This document shows positions 9,332-18,121 of a DNA stretch of 49,424 bases, one piece after another. Made by a program: the position numbers and the translations under genes. Below the pieces are notes generated by a model that searched no databases, was not told the origin of the DNA, and saw nothing but the letters and a program-made list of their open reading frames with translations. Where the stretch lies: NCBI GenBank assembly GCA_008636105.1, contig VSDH01000019.1, forward strand, positions 1 through 49,424, written 5' to 3'. How positions within the stretch are numbered: position 1 is the stretch's first letter; each line of letters opens with the position of its first letter. The DNA comes from Candidatus Scalindua sediminis (GTDB taxonomy: Bacteria; Planctomycetota; Brocadiia; Brocadiales; Scalinduaceae).

Positions 9332-10378
9332 TCACTCCTTGTTTTCCTTACTTTTATCATCACCAGTATCTTCATTTAAAACCGTTTCTTCAACTTCTTC
9401 ACCTGTTGTTTTCTCGGCTTCTTCTCTTTCCCGTTCTTGTTCAAGTTCTACCTCGGTGATTATGTCTATATCCCAACCTGCTAATTTTGATGCAAGCCTT
9501 ACATTCTGGCCTCTTTTACCTATAGCTAACGAAAGTTGATCATTCGGGACCACCACGGTTGCAATATGATTTTCAGGTGATAACAAAATTCCCGTAGCCT
9601 CGGCAGGCTTAAGGGTATTAGGAATTAAAACTTCCGGCTCATCATCCCAACGAATAATATCTATTTTCTCGCCGTTTAATTCATCTACAATGTTTTTAAT
9701 TCTTATTCCTCTCACTCCCACACACGCACCCACACAATCAACGTTCGATTCGTCCGAATATACAGCGATCTTAGTTCTATAGCCTGCTTCTCTTACTAAC
9801 CCCTTTATTTCAACAATCTTTTCAGGTATTTCCGGAACTTCTAGTTCGAATAGTTGTCTTACAAAACAAGGATGAGTTCTCGAAAGTAAAATTTTCACTT
9901 TATGGCCTATTTTTTTTACCTCAGTAACAAGACACCTTATCCTTTCGCCAGGATGATAGTATTCATTACTAATTTGTTCTGACTTTGGAAGATAGCCCTC
10001 TATTTTGCCAAGATTCACAACCATGGTAGGCCCCTCAAAGCGTTGCACTATTCCGCTTACAATCGTACCTTTCCTGCCGACATAATCATCATAAATAACA
10101 TCTCTTTCTGCCTCTCTAATTTTCTGAATTATCACTTGTTTGGCAGTTTGCGCAGTTATTCTTCCCAGATCCGAAAGGTCAATCTCACATTCCCCTCGTA
10201 ATGCAGTAATCTCTCCTGTCACCTTATCAATCTTAATTGAAACTGATTCCTCTGTTCTTAGATGTTTCTTTGCCGCAGACTCTAGTGCAGATTCAATACC
10301 CTGGAATACAATGTCTTTATCAATATCTTTATCCTTGTGTAACATGTCAACTAACCGTAGTAAACTTTCTTTATCCAT
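9332..10378 (-). CDS. nusA: Transcription termination/antitermination factor NusA
   Basis: RNA polymerase-binding factor affecting pausing, termination and rRNA antitermination. The 348-residue protein has the N-terminal polymerase-binding domain (1-100), an S1 RNA-binding domain (about 102-170, starting RKGTIVSGIVQRFEGP), and two KH domains (about 195-315) with the GACVGVRGIRIKNI and LAIGKRGQNVRLASKL signatures. It ends in an acidic tail and has no extra helix-hairpin-helix acidic repeats. A GAAGGA stretch precedes the start. It is the first gene of the operon with infB. The 280-base leader contains a terminator-like hairpin just before the gene (see separate entries), so self-control by attenuation is likely. 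Confidence 0.96.
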   Translation of the reverse strand: MDKESLLRLVDMLHKDKDIDKDIVFQGIESALESAAKKHLRTEESVSIKIDKVTGEITALRGECEIDLSDLGRITAQTAKQVIIQKIREAERDVIYDDYVGRKGTIVSGIVQRFEGPTMVVNLGKIEGYLPKSEQISNEYYHPGERIRCLVTEVKKIGHKVKILLSRTHPCFVRQLFELEVPEIPEKIVEIKGLVREAGYRTKIAVYSDESNVDCVGACVGVRGIRIKNIVDELNGEKIDIIRWDDEPEVLIPNTLKPAEATGILLSPENHIATVVVPNDQLSLAIGKRGQNVRLASKLAGWDIDIITEVELEQEREREEAEKTTGEEVEETVLNEDTGDDKSKENKE

Positions 10379-10411
10379 ATAAAATCCTTCTCTTATAAAT
10401 ATCTATATAAA

Positions 10412-10436
10412 TAAAAAAAGTGGGTAAATTCCCACT
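10412..10436 (-). terminator. Terminator-like hairpin in the nusA leader
   Basis: Read on the minus strand, AGTGGG-AATTTA-CCCACT is followed by seven T residues: a six-pair stem with a six-base loop and a U-run, the shape of an intrinsic terminator. It lies between the predicted promoter (10664-10691) and the nusA start at 10378, about 34 bases before the gene. That makes it a leader attenuator instead of a gene-end terminator, because no gene precedes it on this strand. A role in NusA self-control is inference. Confidence 0.65.
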
Positions 10437-10663
10437 CTTTTCTATCATAGCTAAACAACCTAACCGTTGAGACTTCGTGTGCTTATTTCAACTAAACGCT
10501 CTCATTGGCTCTCAATTAACCTCAATGTCATAAAATAATTACGCTAAAAATGAGTAAGGAATACGTTTACCGACCGTATAAGTATTTCGTAACTTCATTT
10601 ACTCGTCTTAATACTTCAAAGAATAAACAAATAGCTTCTACGTTTTTTTCCTGATTAACATTG

Positions 10664-10691
10664 ATAATAACAAAAAAAGCTTTTTTGTCAA
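10664..10691 (-). promoter_or_regulatory. Predicted promoter of the nusA-infB operon
   Basis: On the minus strand TTGACA (10686-10691) and TATTAT (10664-10669) are 16 bases apart. Transcription would start near 10657, giving a leader of about 280 bases before nusA. The region 10437-10657 within this leader holds no recognisable gene. Confidence 0.6.
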
Positions 10692-10756
10692 GCGCATTTT
10701 TAGTTTCTTAATTTCTCTAAGTAGCTTCTATAAAGAGTCTTAATAAAGACAAGCAA

Positions 10757-10784
10757 TTGACATAAATTTTTTTTCTGTTAGACT
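10757..10784 (+). promoter_or_regulatory. Possible promoter for trpG-pyrF
   Basis: TTGACA at 10757-10762 is followed after 16 bases by TAGACT (10779-10784), a good -35 with a moderate -10. It faces the trpG-like gene at 11004, leaving a leader of more than 200 bases. The stretch 10790-11003 otherwise shows nothing recognisable. Confidence 0.4.
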
Positions 10785-11003
10785 TAGTCAATTAAATAAG
10801 CAAACTAAAAGCAGTCTAATTTATACTAATTTTGTTGCTGTTTTATTTATCCCGCAAAAATATTCCGATTGTGCTCTTTCAAATATATCTGGAAAAGGGA
10901 AAAACATGTGGGAAATAAGCTAAGTAATGAAAAATTGGCTTTGCAATTCAATTCAAAAACCCGTAAATGAATACTTAAAAGTATTCGCCTAACATAATCC
11001 TAA

Positions 11004-11567
11004 ATGGTATTAATAATAGATAATTATGACTCTTTTACATACAACCTTGTACAGCAAATAGGGGCACTTGGTACACGCATAGAAGTGGCTAGAAATGATA
11101 AAATTACAATCCCGGAGATTGAAAGCAAAAGCCCTAGTCATATTATTATTTCCCCCGGACCGTGCACCCCAAAAGAAGGGGGTATATCCAATTCCGTAAT
11201 TAAGACCTTTGCAGAGAAAATTCCAATACTAGGTGTTTGTCTAGGGCATCAATGCATCGCATATACTTTCGGTGCTAAGATTATAAGAGCAAGAAGGATA
11301 ATGCATGGCAAAACATCCATGATATACCATGACAACAAAACAATATTCAAAGGCTTAACTAATCCTTTCGAAGCCACCCGTTATCATTCTCTCATTGTAA
11401 ATAAAGAAACACTGGCAAGTGCCTTTGAAATAACAGCATTTGCAGATAAAGATGAGATAATGGGTATAAGACACAAGGAATTACCATTAGAAGGAGTACA
11501 ATTCCATCCTGAATCTTTTTTAACTACGCAAGGATCAAAGTTAATTAAGAACTTTTTAGATATCTAA
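11004..11567 (+). CDS. trpG: Glutamine amidotransferase, TrpG/PabA type
   Basis: Class I glutamine amidotransferase subunit that supplies ammonia to anthranilate synthase (TrpE) or aminodeoxychorismate synthase (PabB). The 187-residue protein starts MVLIIDNYDSFTYNLVQQIG and has the oxyanion loop SPGPCTPKEGG. The catalytic triad is visible: Cys79 in GVCLGHQ, His168 and Glu170 in FHPES. Length is normal. No trpE or pabB partner is in the window, and the sequence alone does not separate the two roles; a single subunit often serves both pathways. It is followed after 27 bases by pyrF. No convincing Shine-Dalgarno is seen. Confidence 0.93.
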   Translation: MVLIIDNYDSFTYNLVQQIGALGTRIEVARNDKITIPEIESKSPSHIIISPGPCTPKEGGISNSVIKTFAEKIPILGVCLGHQCIAYTFGAKIIRARRIMHGKTSMIYHDNKTIFKGLTNPFEATRYHSLIVNKETLASAFEITAFADKDEIMGIRHKELPLEGVQFHPESFLTTQGSKLIKNFLDI

Positions 11568-11594
11568 CCTACTGAAACCATACTTAGTCTTTCT

Positions 11595-12551
11595 ATGAAA
11601 AGTTTTATAAACCAATTGATAAAAACTATTGAAGAAAAAGGCAGTTGCTCCGTTGTGGGACTTGATCCACAATTGGAATATATCCCTGAAGAAATTAGAA
11701 AAACAGCTTTTAAAAAAAAAGGAAGTGGGCTAAAAAATGCAGCCGAAACGATATTTGATTTTAACAAGCAAATAATTAATATAATTCACCCCCACGTGGG
11801 AATTGTTAAACTTCAAATCGCATTTTATGAACTGCTTGGGTTCTGGGGCATTAAGGTATATTCGGATACGATAAAATATGCTAAAAAAAAAGGATTAATA
11901 GTTATCGGTGATATAAAAAGAGGAGATGTCCCTCACACCTCAGAAGCTTATGCTGTTGCGCATCTTGGGGGTATCAAATTTAATGGTAAACAAGAAACTC
12001 CCTTTGAAGTAGACGCCATCACTGTTAATCCATATTTAGGGTCTGATAGTATTTTGCCTTTTATCAAACTAGCCAAGAAAAATGGTAAGGGAGTATTCAT
12101 CCTTGTCAGAACTTCTAATCCCTCCTCAAAAGAAATTCAGGATTTAAAATGCAAAAATAAAAAAATCCATCAAATAGTCGCAAGTCAAGTAAATAGATGG
12201 GGGAAAGACTTAATCGGTGAAAAAGGCTATAGCTCCATTGGTGCCGTGGTTGCCTCAGCAAATCCGAATATTATCAGTAATCTCAGGCATATTATGCCGA
12301 ATTCATATTTCCTTGTACCAGGCTATGGTGCACAAGGTGGGCGTTTAAAAAATATCATGAAGTGTTTTAATCGCGATGGGTATGGTGCAATAGTCAATTC
12401 TTCCAGAGGAATAATATACGCCTATAATCGCCCGGCTTGGAAGGAAAAACACGGACTCAAAAACTGGCAATGTGCAGTAGAGGAAGCAATTATTAAAATG
12501 GACAAAGAACTAAAAGAAGCAATAAGACATGTCAAAGGACACCCAAGTTAA
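11595..12551 (+). CDS. pyrF: Orotidine 5'-phosphate decarboxylase (long type)
   Basis: Decarboxylates OMP to UMP, the last step of pyrimidine synthesis. At 318 residues it is the long form (also called type 2), larger than the ~230-residue E. coli enzyme. Visible features are SVVGLDPQLEYIPEEIR near residue 20, the catalytic segment GDIKRGDVPHTSEAYA near 107-122 with its Lys/Asp pair, and NPYLGSDSILPF near 145-156. PGYGAQGG near residue 242 forms the phosphate-binding loop. It is encoded 27 bases after the trpG-like gene and converges on proB with only six bases between the genes. Confidence 0.94.
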   Translation: MKSFINQLIKTIEEKGSCSVVGLDPQLEYIPEEIRKTAFKKKGSGLKNAAETIFDFNKQIINIIHPHVGIVKLQIAFYELLGFWGIKVYSDTIKYAKKKGLIVIGDIKRGDVPHTSEAYAVAHLGGIKFNGKQETPFEVDAITVNPYLGSDSILPFIKLAKKNGKGVFILVRTSNPSSKEIQDLKCKNKKIHQIVASQVNRWGKDLIGEKGYSSIGAVVASANPNIISNLRHIMPNSYFLVPGYGAQGGRLKNIMKCFNRDGYGAIVNSSRGIIYAYNRPAWKEKHGLKNWQCAVEEAIIKMDKELKEAIRHVKGHPS

Positions 12552-12557
12552 AGAATT

Positions 12558-13694
12558 TTACAATAAGACCATGTTATCACGATGGACAATCTCATCATAA
12601 GGTTTAGAACCTAATGTTTTTCTTATAAATGAAGTGCGAAGACCTTTAATTTTTTGAACCTCTTCTGACGAATAATTTATAAGTCCCCTTGCTATTTCTT
12701 TGTGCCTCTTAACACTTAGTATTGAAACCACATCTCCCTTAACAAAATCCCCATCAATTTTTACTATGCCAGATGGTAATAAACTTTTGCCTTTTTTTTG
12801 TAAGGCTTCTGAGGCTCCGTCATCTATATAAATTTCCCCCTTTGGTCTCACAATAAATCCTATCCATCGCTTGCGGCTATCGATTTTTTTCTTGTTCTTG
12901 TACGGAATAAATAATGTGCCTACATTATCAAAGCCCATTATTCTAGACAAAACATCTGGCTGTCTTCCGTTAGCAATTATGGCTGCTTCTCCGGAACTAG
13001 TAATAATGCTTGCAGCTTCAAGTTTACTCTCCATACCGCCAATACCCTCCTTTGTCTTTAATTTGAATGCAAGCTTCTTAATATCATCTGAAATCCCATC
13101 TACAACAGATAGAACATCACTCTTTTTACCAGAAGTAGGAGGCTTTACATATAACCCATCAACAGAAGATAAAAGTATCAGCAATTCTGCACGCAACAGG
13201 TTTGAGACCAATGCTGACAGGATGTCATTATCGCCAAATGTTATTTCATCCACTGATATAGTGTCATTCTCATTAATAATTGGAATAACCCCGAGACTCA
13301 ACAAGGAATGTAATGTATTGCATGTATTTAAATATCTCTGCCTGTCTTCAAAATCTTGCCTTGTAAGGAGCAATTGGGCAGCATGGTATCCTTGCTTTTC
13401 AAAACATTCATTGTAAATTTCTATTAACTTCCCCTGGCCAATTGCAGCAGCTGCTTGCAACTCTGGAAGAATATTAGGCCTCTTATGACGACCTAACGCA
13501 CTGATCCCAGCCCCAATTGCACCAGAACTTACAACTACTACGTTATAACCAGCAGAATAAAGCCCAACAATCTGCCTTGATAGTTCCATAATTTGATTCT
13601 TGTCCAAAAAACCATCTTCATTTGTGAGCACACGCGTCCCAATCTTTACCACAATCTTGCTTACATTTGATAATACTTCTTTTCGGATATTCAT
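12558..13694 (-). CDS. proB: Glutamate 5-kinase
   Basis: Phosphorylates L-glutamate to gamma-glutamyl phosphate, the first step of proline synthesis. The protein (378 aa) has an amino acid kinase domain at 1-260, with KIVVKIGTRVLTNEDG at the start, VSSGAIGAGISALG near 55-68, and NENDTISVDEITFGDND near 141-157. A C-terminal PUA domain follows from about 280 to 365 (KGEIYIDDGASEALQKKGKSLL). Length is typical for the PUA-containing form. No proA lies next to it. It is transcribed away from the histone gene and towards pyrF. Confidence 0.95.
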   Translation of the reverse strand: MNIRKEVLSNVSKIVVKIGTRVLTNEDGFLDKNQIMELSRQIVGLYSAGYNVVVVSSGAIGAGISALGRHKRPNILPELQAAAAIGQGKLIEIYNECFEKQGYHAAQLLLTRQDFEDRQRYLNTCNTLHSLLSLGVIPIINENDTISVDEITFGDNDILSALVSNLLRAELLILLSSVDGLYVKPPTSGKKSDVLSVVDGISDDIKKLAFKLKTKEGIGGMESKLEAASIITSSGEAAIIANGRQPDVLSRIMGFDNVGTLFIPYKNKKKIDSRKRWIGFIVRPKGEIYIDDGASEALQKKGKSLLPSGIVKIDGDFVKGDVVSILSVKRHKEIARGLINYSSEEVQKIKGLRTSFIRKTLGSKPYDEIVHRDNMVLL

Positions 13695-13736
13695 AATCTC
13701 AATAACTTTATCCTAAGACTTTATCAGAAAAAACTC

Positions 13737-13764
13737 TTGACTTCTCTAACTTTTTTGATATTAT
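13737..13764 (+). promoter_or_regulatory. Promoter of the histone gene
   Basis: TTGACT (13737-13742) and TATTAT (13759-13764) are 16 bases apart, placing the start near 13771. A strong Shine-Dalgarno, AAGGAGG at 13797-13803, precedes the ATG at 13808 with five bases between. It complements the 3' end of the 16S gene in this window (CCTCCTT). Together they suggest a well-expressed gene. Confidence 0.65.
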
Positions 13765-13807
13765 CCCGAAGAATTTATAAATTCAATATAAATATAAGGA
13801 GGAAGAA

Positions 13808-14002
13808 ATGGCAAAAAAAGGTGCAAAAAAAGAAATACTTGTTGTCGCTAGCAAGGTTAGAGAATATATAAGAAGTAAAAAATGTAATACATCTGGAGAA
13901 TTCATTAGTGAATTGAGCAGCTCTGTTTATTGCGCAATTGACAAAGCGATAAGTAGGGCACAAGGTAACGGAAGAAAGACTGTTCAGGCTAAGGACGCAT
14001 AA
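13808..14002 (+). CDS. Bacterial singlet histone (histone-fold, Bd0055-like)
   Basis: A 64-residue basic protein that I assign to the bacterial histone-fold family typified by Bd0055 of Bdellovibrio. Helix 1 covers about residues 9-24 (EILVVASKVREYIRSK). A turn with NTSGEF starts the long helix 2 (about 28-52, through SSSVYCAIDKAISRA). The motif GNGRKTVQAKD at 53-63 is the histone signature: Arg56 and Asp63 can form the family's Arg-Asp clamp, and RKT is the DNA-contacting loop. Helix 3 is very short, as in bacterial histones. The N-terminus is Lys-rich (MAKKGAKK). The gene is monocistronic with a strong promoter and ribosome-binding site, which fits an abundant chromatin protein. Whether it wraps, bends or coats DNA cannot be read from sequence. 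An antisense open frame here is a shadow. Confidence 0.82.
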   Translation: MAKKGAKKEILVVASKVREYIRSKKCNTSGEFISELSSSVYCAIDKAISRAQGNGRKTVQAKDA

Positions 14003-14012
14003 TATACCAAAT

Positions 14013-15455
14013 TCATTTCGGGCCAGTTGTTATTTTTTCTTTAAGAATCTCAGTTAAAATTTTGGGATTTGCTTTGCCTTTAGTCATCTTCATAGTTTGA
14101 CCTATCAAAAAGGCTAAAGCATTCTTTTTGCCACGCTTATAATCTTCTACCGCCTTTGGATTTTTTTCTATAACATTTGCTGTAATTGTATTAAGTTCAT
14201 CAACATCACTTAATTGAGCTAAATTCTTTTCGTTGATAATAGACTGTGCATTCTTGCCTGTATTAACCATTTCAATAAAAACTTCCTTAGCAATCGCATT
14301 TCCAACAGTTGATTTCTCCTTGATTAATTCTACAAGCATTTTTGGTGTTACAGTAAATTCTTGAATGTTAATCTTCCGCTCATTTAATTCCCGAAGCACA
14401 TCGTTGATTATCCAATTACTCAACTCCTTTGAAGAATTTCTAGCTAACTTTACACACGCTTCAAAATAATCCGCAAGAAATATGTCTTCTGTTAGGACAC
14501 CTGCATCATAATCAGAAATAAGATATTCTTTTACAAATCTTTGACGTTTATTAACAGGAAGTTCTGGAATTGTTTTTTTAGTTTCATCGATCCATTTCTG
14601 ATCAATCCATACAGGAACCAAATCAGGTTCTGGAAAATACCTGTAGTCATGGGCTTCCTCTTTAGTACGCATTCGTCTACTTACAGCGTTAACTTCATCC
14701 CACAATCTCGTTTCCATTAACACTTCCTTACCCTTATCAAGCAAGTCACCTTGCCTGGATATTTCGTATGCAAGCACCTTTAAAACGGCTTTCATAGAGT
14801 TGAGATTTTTGATTTCTACTCTATTACCATAAACCTTTGCCCCCTTTTCACACAAAGATATGCTTGCTTCGAATCTTAAAGAACCTTCCTGCATCTTGCA
14901 ATCCGACACACCTATATAAAGTAATATATTCCTAAGTATTTGCATATAGCTTTCTACTTCTTCAATACTTCTCATGTCAGGCTCGGTTACTATTTCTAAT
15001 AAAGGTACACCCGCCCTGTTAAAATCAACCAAGCTATAATCATCATCAGACTTTTCAGGATGTATAAGCTTGCCTGCTTCCTCCTCTAAATGAACATTAT
15101 GTATGTCAATTCTCTTTTTTTTTCCTTTGACAACTATATCCACGTAGCCATTATTGCCAATATTAAAGTAGCTTTGTGAAATTTGATAATTTTTTGGTAG
15201 ATCAGGATAATAATAATTCTTTCTGTCAAAACTGGCAAACCTTCCTATCTCACAATTTAAAGCAATAGCAGCCTTTAATGAATGCTCAAACGCCCTCTCA
15301 TTCATCACTGGTAGAACACCTGGCAATCCCAAACAAATAGGACAAGCCTGAGTGTTAGGTTCTGAACCAAATTTAGTGCTACATCCACAAAAGAGCTTAG
15401 AAACAGTATTGAGTTCTGCATGGGTTTCTAATCCCATGACAACTTCGTATTTCAT
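14013..15455 (-). CDS. gatB: Asp-tRNA(Asn)/Glu-tRNA(Gln) amidotransferase subunit B
   Basis: tRNA-binding kinase subunit of GatCAB, which turns Glu-tRNA(Gln) into Gln-tRNA(Gln) (and Asp-tRNA(Asn) into Asn-tRNA(Asn)). The 480 residues start KYEVVMGLETHAELNTVSKL. The Cys-rich zinc site is visible as LFCGCSTKFG plus QACPICLGLPG, followed by GRFASFDRKNYYYPDLPKNYQISQ. The YqeY-like tail domain fills the last ~150 residues. I use the ATG at 15455 instead of the TTG one codon earlier. The gatA stop lies just before that TTG, so translation is probably coupled. Its presence suggests that at least one of Gln-tRNA or Asn-tRNA is made indirectly; a tRNA-Gln gene is at 35344. Confidence 0.97.
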   Translation of the reverse strand: MKYEVVMGLETHAELNTVSKLFCGCSTKFGSEPNTQACPICLGLPGVLPVMNERAFEHSLKAAIALNCEIGRFASFDRKNYYYPDLPKNYQISQSYFNIGNNGYVDIVVKGKKKRIDIHNVHLEEEAGKLIHPEKSDDDYSLVDFNRAGVPLLEIVTEPDMRSIEEVESYMQILRNILLYIGVSDCKMQEGSLRFEASISLCEKGAKVYGNRVEIKNLNSMKAVLKVLAYEISRQGDLLDKGKEVLMETRLWDEVNAVSRRMRTKEEAHDYRYFPEPDLVPVWIDQKWIDETKKTIPELPVNKRQRFVKEYLISDYDAGVLTEDIFLADYFEACVKLARNSSKELSNWIINDVLRELNERKINIQEFTVTPKMLVELIKEKSTVGNAIAKEVFIEMVNTGKNAQSIINEKNLAQLSDVDELNTITANVIEKNPKAVEDYKRGKKNALAFLIGQTMKMTKGKANPKILTEILKEKITTGPK

Positions 15456-15458
15456 CAA

Positions 15459-16937
15459 TTAAACCTGCTGATTTAATTTAGGTCTTTTTAAATGAAAATC
15501 TGTTTCATTTTCGAATAATTTGGCCATTTTTAACAGTTTCCTCTCATCAAAATATTTTCCCAATATCTGCATGCCAATAGGTAGACCTGCACTTGTAAAA
15601 CCACAAGGAATAGAAATACCTGGTATTCCCGCAAGATTAGCGGGAATAGTATAAATGTCAGATAAATACATCTCAAGTGGTTCTGTCACCCTTTCACCTA
15701 TCTTAAAGGCTGGTGTTGGACACGTAGGGCAAATAATGCAATCTACTTTTTTAAATGCATCCTCAAAATCATTTTTAATTAAATTCCTCACTTTCGAAGC
15801 CTTCAAATAATATGCTTCGTAATAACCAGTACTTAGCGCATAATTACCCAGTAAGATCCGCCTTTTTACCTCATTCCCAAACCCTTCTGCGCGCGTCTGA
15901 CTATACATATCAACTATATTACTATCGCTACTTAATCGACTTCTATGCCCGTAACGAACACCATCATACCTTGCCAGATTAGAGCTGGCTTCTGCAGTTG
16001 CAATGATGTAGTAAGTGGCTACTGCATATTCACAGTGAGGAAGAGACAAATCAACTAATTTTGCCCCATTTGCCTCATAAATTTTTAATGCATCCATTAG
16101 CGCACTTTTAATTTCTGTATTAAGACCCTCTCCAAAAAACTCCCTAGGCACTCCTATTTTCAAAACATCATCTAAACGGTCAATATCTGATATATAATTT
16201 GGAACATCTAACGCAGCACATGTTGAATCAAAATTATCATGGCCTGAAATAACTTGTAACAGTAATGCCGTATCAAGGACGTCCTTTGTAATGGGGCCTA
16301 TCTGATCCAATGAAGATGCAAAAGCAATTAACCCATAACGAGATACTCTCCCATATGTTGGCTTCAAACCGACATCCCCGCAAAACGACGCTGGTTGACG
16401 GACAGAACCTCCCGTATCTGAGCCTAATGCCATAAAAGCCATGTCTGCTGATACAGCTGCCGCAGAACCACCACTTGAACCACCTGGAATACAGTCAATA
16501 TCCCACGGATTTCGGGTTATTTGAAATGCCGAATTTTCTGTCGATGAACCCATTGCAAACTCATCCAAATTGGTCTTCCCAATTATTATGGCATCTTCAT
16601 CTTTAATTCTCTTAACTACAAAAGCATCATAAGGCGGTATGAAGTTTTCCAAGATTTTCGAGGCGCAAGTTGTTTTCACTCCTGCTGTGCACATATTGTC
16701 CTTTATTGCAATAGGCACCCCCGCTAACAAACCGACTTTATTTCCGTTACTAAGTTTTTCATCGATCTCCTTTGCCTTCGACAAGGCACCATCTTCATCC
16801 AGACAAAGATACGTCTTAATCAAAGGTTCCTTGAGATTTATCCACTCCAAGAGTTCCTCAACTACCTCTTGGGCAGTAACTTCCCGTTTAGTTATCCTTT
16901 CCCTAACTTTACTCGCCGTCAATTCATGCAAAAGCAA
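15459..16937 (-). CDS. gatA: Asp-tRNA(Asn)/Glu-tRNA(Gln) amidotransferase subunit A
   Basis: Amidase-signature subunit of GatCAB that releases ammonia from glutamine. The protein has 492 residues. The catalytic Ser-cisSer-Lys set is visible: Lys in [11 protein letters not shown] near residue 80, and the serines in the [11 protein letters not shown] and [16 protein letters not shown] segments near 150-180. The start is a TTG at 16937: GGAG at 16946-16949 sits eight bases upstream, and an ATG start at the N-terminus is lacking. It follows gatC after a gap of 159 bases with no recognisable gene, and abuts gatB directly. Confidence 0.97.
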   Translation of the reverse strand: MLLHELTASKVRERITKREVTAQEVVEELLEWINLKEPLIKTYLCLDEDGALSKAKEIDEKLSNGNKVGLLAGVPIAIKDNMCTAGVKTTCASKILENFIPPYDAFVVKRIKDEDAIIIGKTNLDEFAMGSSTENSAFQITRNPWDIDCIPGGSSGGSAAAVSADMAFMALGSDTGGSVRQPASFCGDVGLKPTYGRVSRYGLIAFASSLDQIGPITKDVLDTALLLQVISGHDNFDSTCAALDVPNYISDIDRLDDVLKIGVPREFFGEGLNTEIKSALMDALKIYEANGAKLVDLSLPHCEYAVATYYIIATAEASSNLARYDGVRYGHRSRLSSDSNIVDMYSQTRAEGFGNEVKRRILLGNYALSTGYYEAYYLKASKVRNLIKNDFEDAFKKVDCIICPTCPTPAFKIGERVTEPLEMYLSDIYTIPANLAGIPGISIPCGFTSAGLPIGMQILGKYFDERKLLKMAKLFENETDFHLKRPKLNQQV

Positions 16938-17096
16938 ATTAAATACTCCGATGTTTTCTAACTCAGGTTAGTAGTTGAATCTACAAACGTTAAAAATCTC
17001 ATTTTATTTAAAACTTGAGAATTTGATCAGAAATGAAATATACTATATCAAGGAGTTTTTTGCGGGCAAAAAAATTAATAAAGACTTGAAAATACT

Positions 17097-17384
17097 TTAT
17101 TCAATGACTTTTGGTACCTTAAAGAAGCCATTAACGTTAGAAGGAGAAAGGTTTAAAATTTTTTGGCGTGAAAGAGAAGGCGTTAATTCTTCTTTCCGAA
17201 AAACGTTTTTTAAGTCTGTTGCGTATGCCATAGGTTCAACGGTATCTGTATCTAATTCATTCAACTTTTTTATATAATCTAAGATATTGGCTAACTGTTT
17301 CTTAAATGTCTTCTTTTCTTCATCAGTAAGTGCGATTCTAGAAAGATTAGCTATATACTCAATTTCTTTTAAGCCGATATCCAT
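17097..17384 (-). CDS. gatC: Asp-tRNA(Asn)/Glu-tRNA(Gln) amidotransferase subunit C
   Basis: Small (95 aa) subunit that holds GatA and GatB together. It shows the family pattern EIEYIANLSRIALTDEEKKTFK near residues 6-27, LANILDYIKKLNELDTDTVEPM near 31-52, and a C-terminal segment ending SPSNVNGFFKVPKVIE. Length is normal. It lies 46 bases after rpmB and 159 bases before gatA in one direction, so all three gat genes probably share a transcript. Confidence 0.93.
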   Translation of the reverse strand: MDIGLKEIEYIANLSRIALTDEEKKTFKKQLANILDYIKKLNELDTDTVEPMAYATDLKNVFRKEELTPSLSRQKILNLSPSNVNGFFKVPKVIE

Positions 17385-17430
17385 TTTTGTTCTAATAAAA
17401 AGATTTACAAGTTTAATATTAAACTATTGC

Positions 17431-17661
17431 TTATACTATCTTAACAACTTTACCAGAATTCATACATCTTGTACAAACTTTGATTTTCCTTATACTCCCA
17501 TTTATATTTGCCCTTAAAACTTGTATATTAGCTTTAAACTTCCTTTTTGTCCGACCAGTTATCTTACGACCTACTCCACCCTTTCTCTTTGCTAGCCCCC
17601 TTCGCTTAATCTGATATCCCGTAGTAGTCTTCTTACCACAAATTTCGCAACTGCGTGACAT
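17431..17661 (-). CDS. rpmB: 50S ribosomal protein L28
   Basis: Large-subunit protein L28, 76 residues. It is the zinc-binding version: CEIC at residues 5-8 and CTRC at 63-66 form the metal site, with the basic GYQIKRRGLAKRKGG segment between. Zinc-binding L28 can be exchanged for a zinc-free paralogue under zinc limitation in some bacteria. Its place directly after a Fur-family regulator gene (28 bases) may therefore be meaningful, though this is inference. Confidence 0.95.
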   Translation of the reverse strand: MSRSCEICGKKTTTGYQIKRRGLAKRKGGVGRKITGRTKRKFKANIQVLRANINGSIRKIKVCTRCMNSGKVVKIV

Positions 17662-17689
17662 TACATATATCCTTTCTTAAATAAAGTTG

Positions 17690-18121
17690 TTATTTCTCCA
17701 CACAATCTTCACAATAACCAATAATTTGAAATTTATGCGATTCCGGCTTAAACTTATTCTTTACACACACTTCTTCCTGAAACTTTTCAATTTTTTCATC
17801 ACCAAACTCTATAATCTTACCACACTTAATGCAAACGAGGTGCTCATGATGTTTGTGGCCATAAACGTGTTCATAATGTGCGTGTTTCTCTCCAAAAATT
17901 ACCTCTCTAAGTAAACCACACTTCACTAATAATGCAAGGGTTCTATATATCGTTGCCTTTGAAACTCTCTTTTTATTTTTTCTCATATCAATCAATAATT
18001 CTTCAGCTTCAAAATGCCCGTGATTTTCAAAAACATGGTTCAAGATGGTTTCTCTTTCAGAAGTAAACTTCAACCCTTTTGATTGAATATAATCCCTAAA
18101 CTTTTTTTCGTTTCCGTTCAT
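17690..18121 (-). CDS. fur: Fur family metalloregulator
   Basis: DNA-binding regulator of the Fur/PerR/Zur family, 143 residues. The winged helix occupies about 1-80 with the recognition helix in VSKATIYRTLALLVKCGLL. The His-rich regulatory metal region HAHYEHVYGHKHHEH follows at about 80-94. The structural zinc site is made of CIKC (97-100) and CEDC (137-140). Sequence does not decide between iron, zinc or peroxide sensing. It heads a minus-strand run with rpmB and gatCAB, so metal state could affect ribosome and tRNA-amidation genes. No clear Fur box was found in the AT-rich upstream stretch. Confidence 0.93.
   Translation of the reverse strand: MNGNEKKFRDYIQSKGLKFTSERETILNHVFENHGHFEAEELLIDMRKNKKRVSKATIYRTLALLVKCGLLREVIFGEKHAHYEHVYGHKHHEHLVCIKCGKIIEFGDEKIEKFQEEVCVKNKFKPESHKFQIIGYCEDCVEK

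Noticed and set aside
13775..13963. 62-codon frame antisense to the histone gene
   Set aside because: The sense strand has promoter, ribosome-binding site and a recognisable fold; this frame has none.
16975..17277. 100-codon plus-strand frame over gatC
   Set aside because: It is antisense to gatC, which is clearly recognised.
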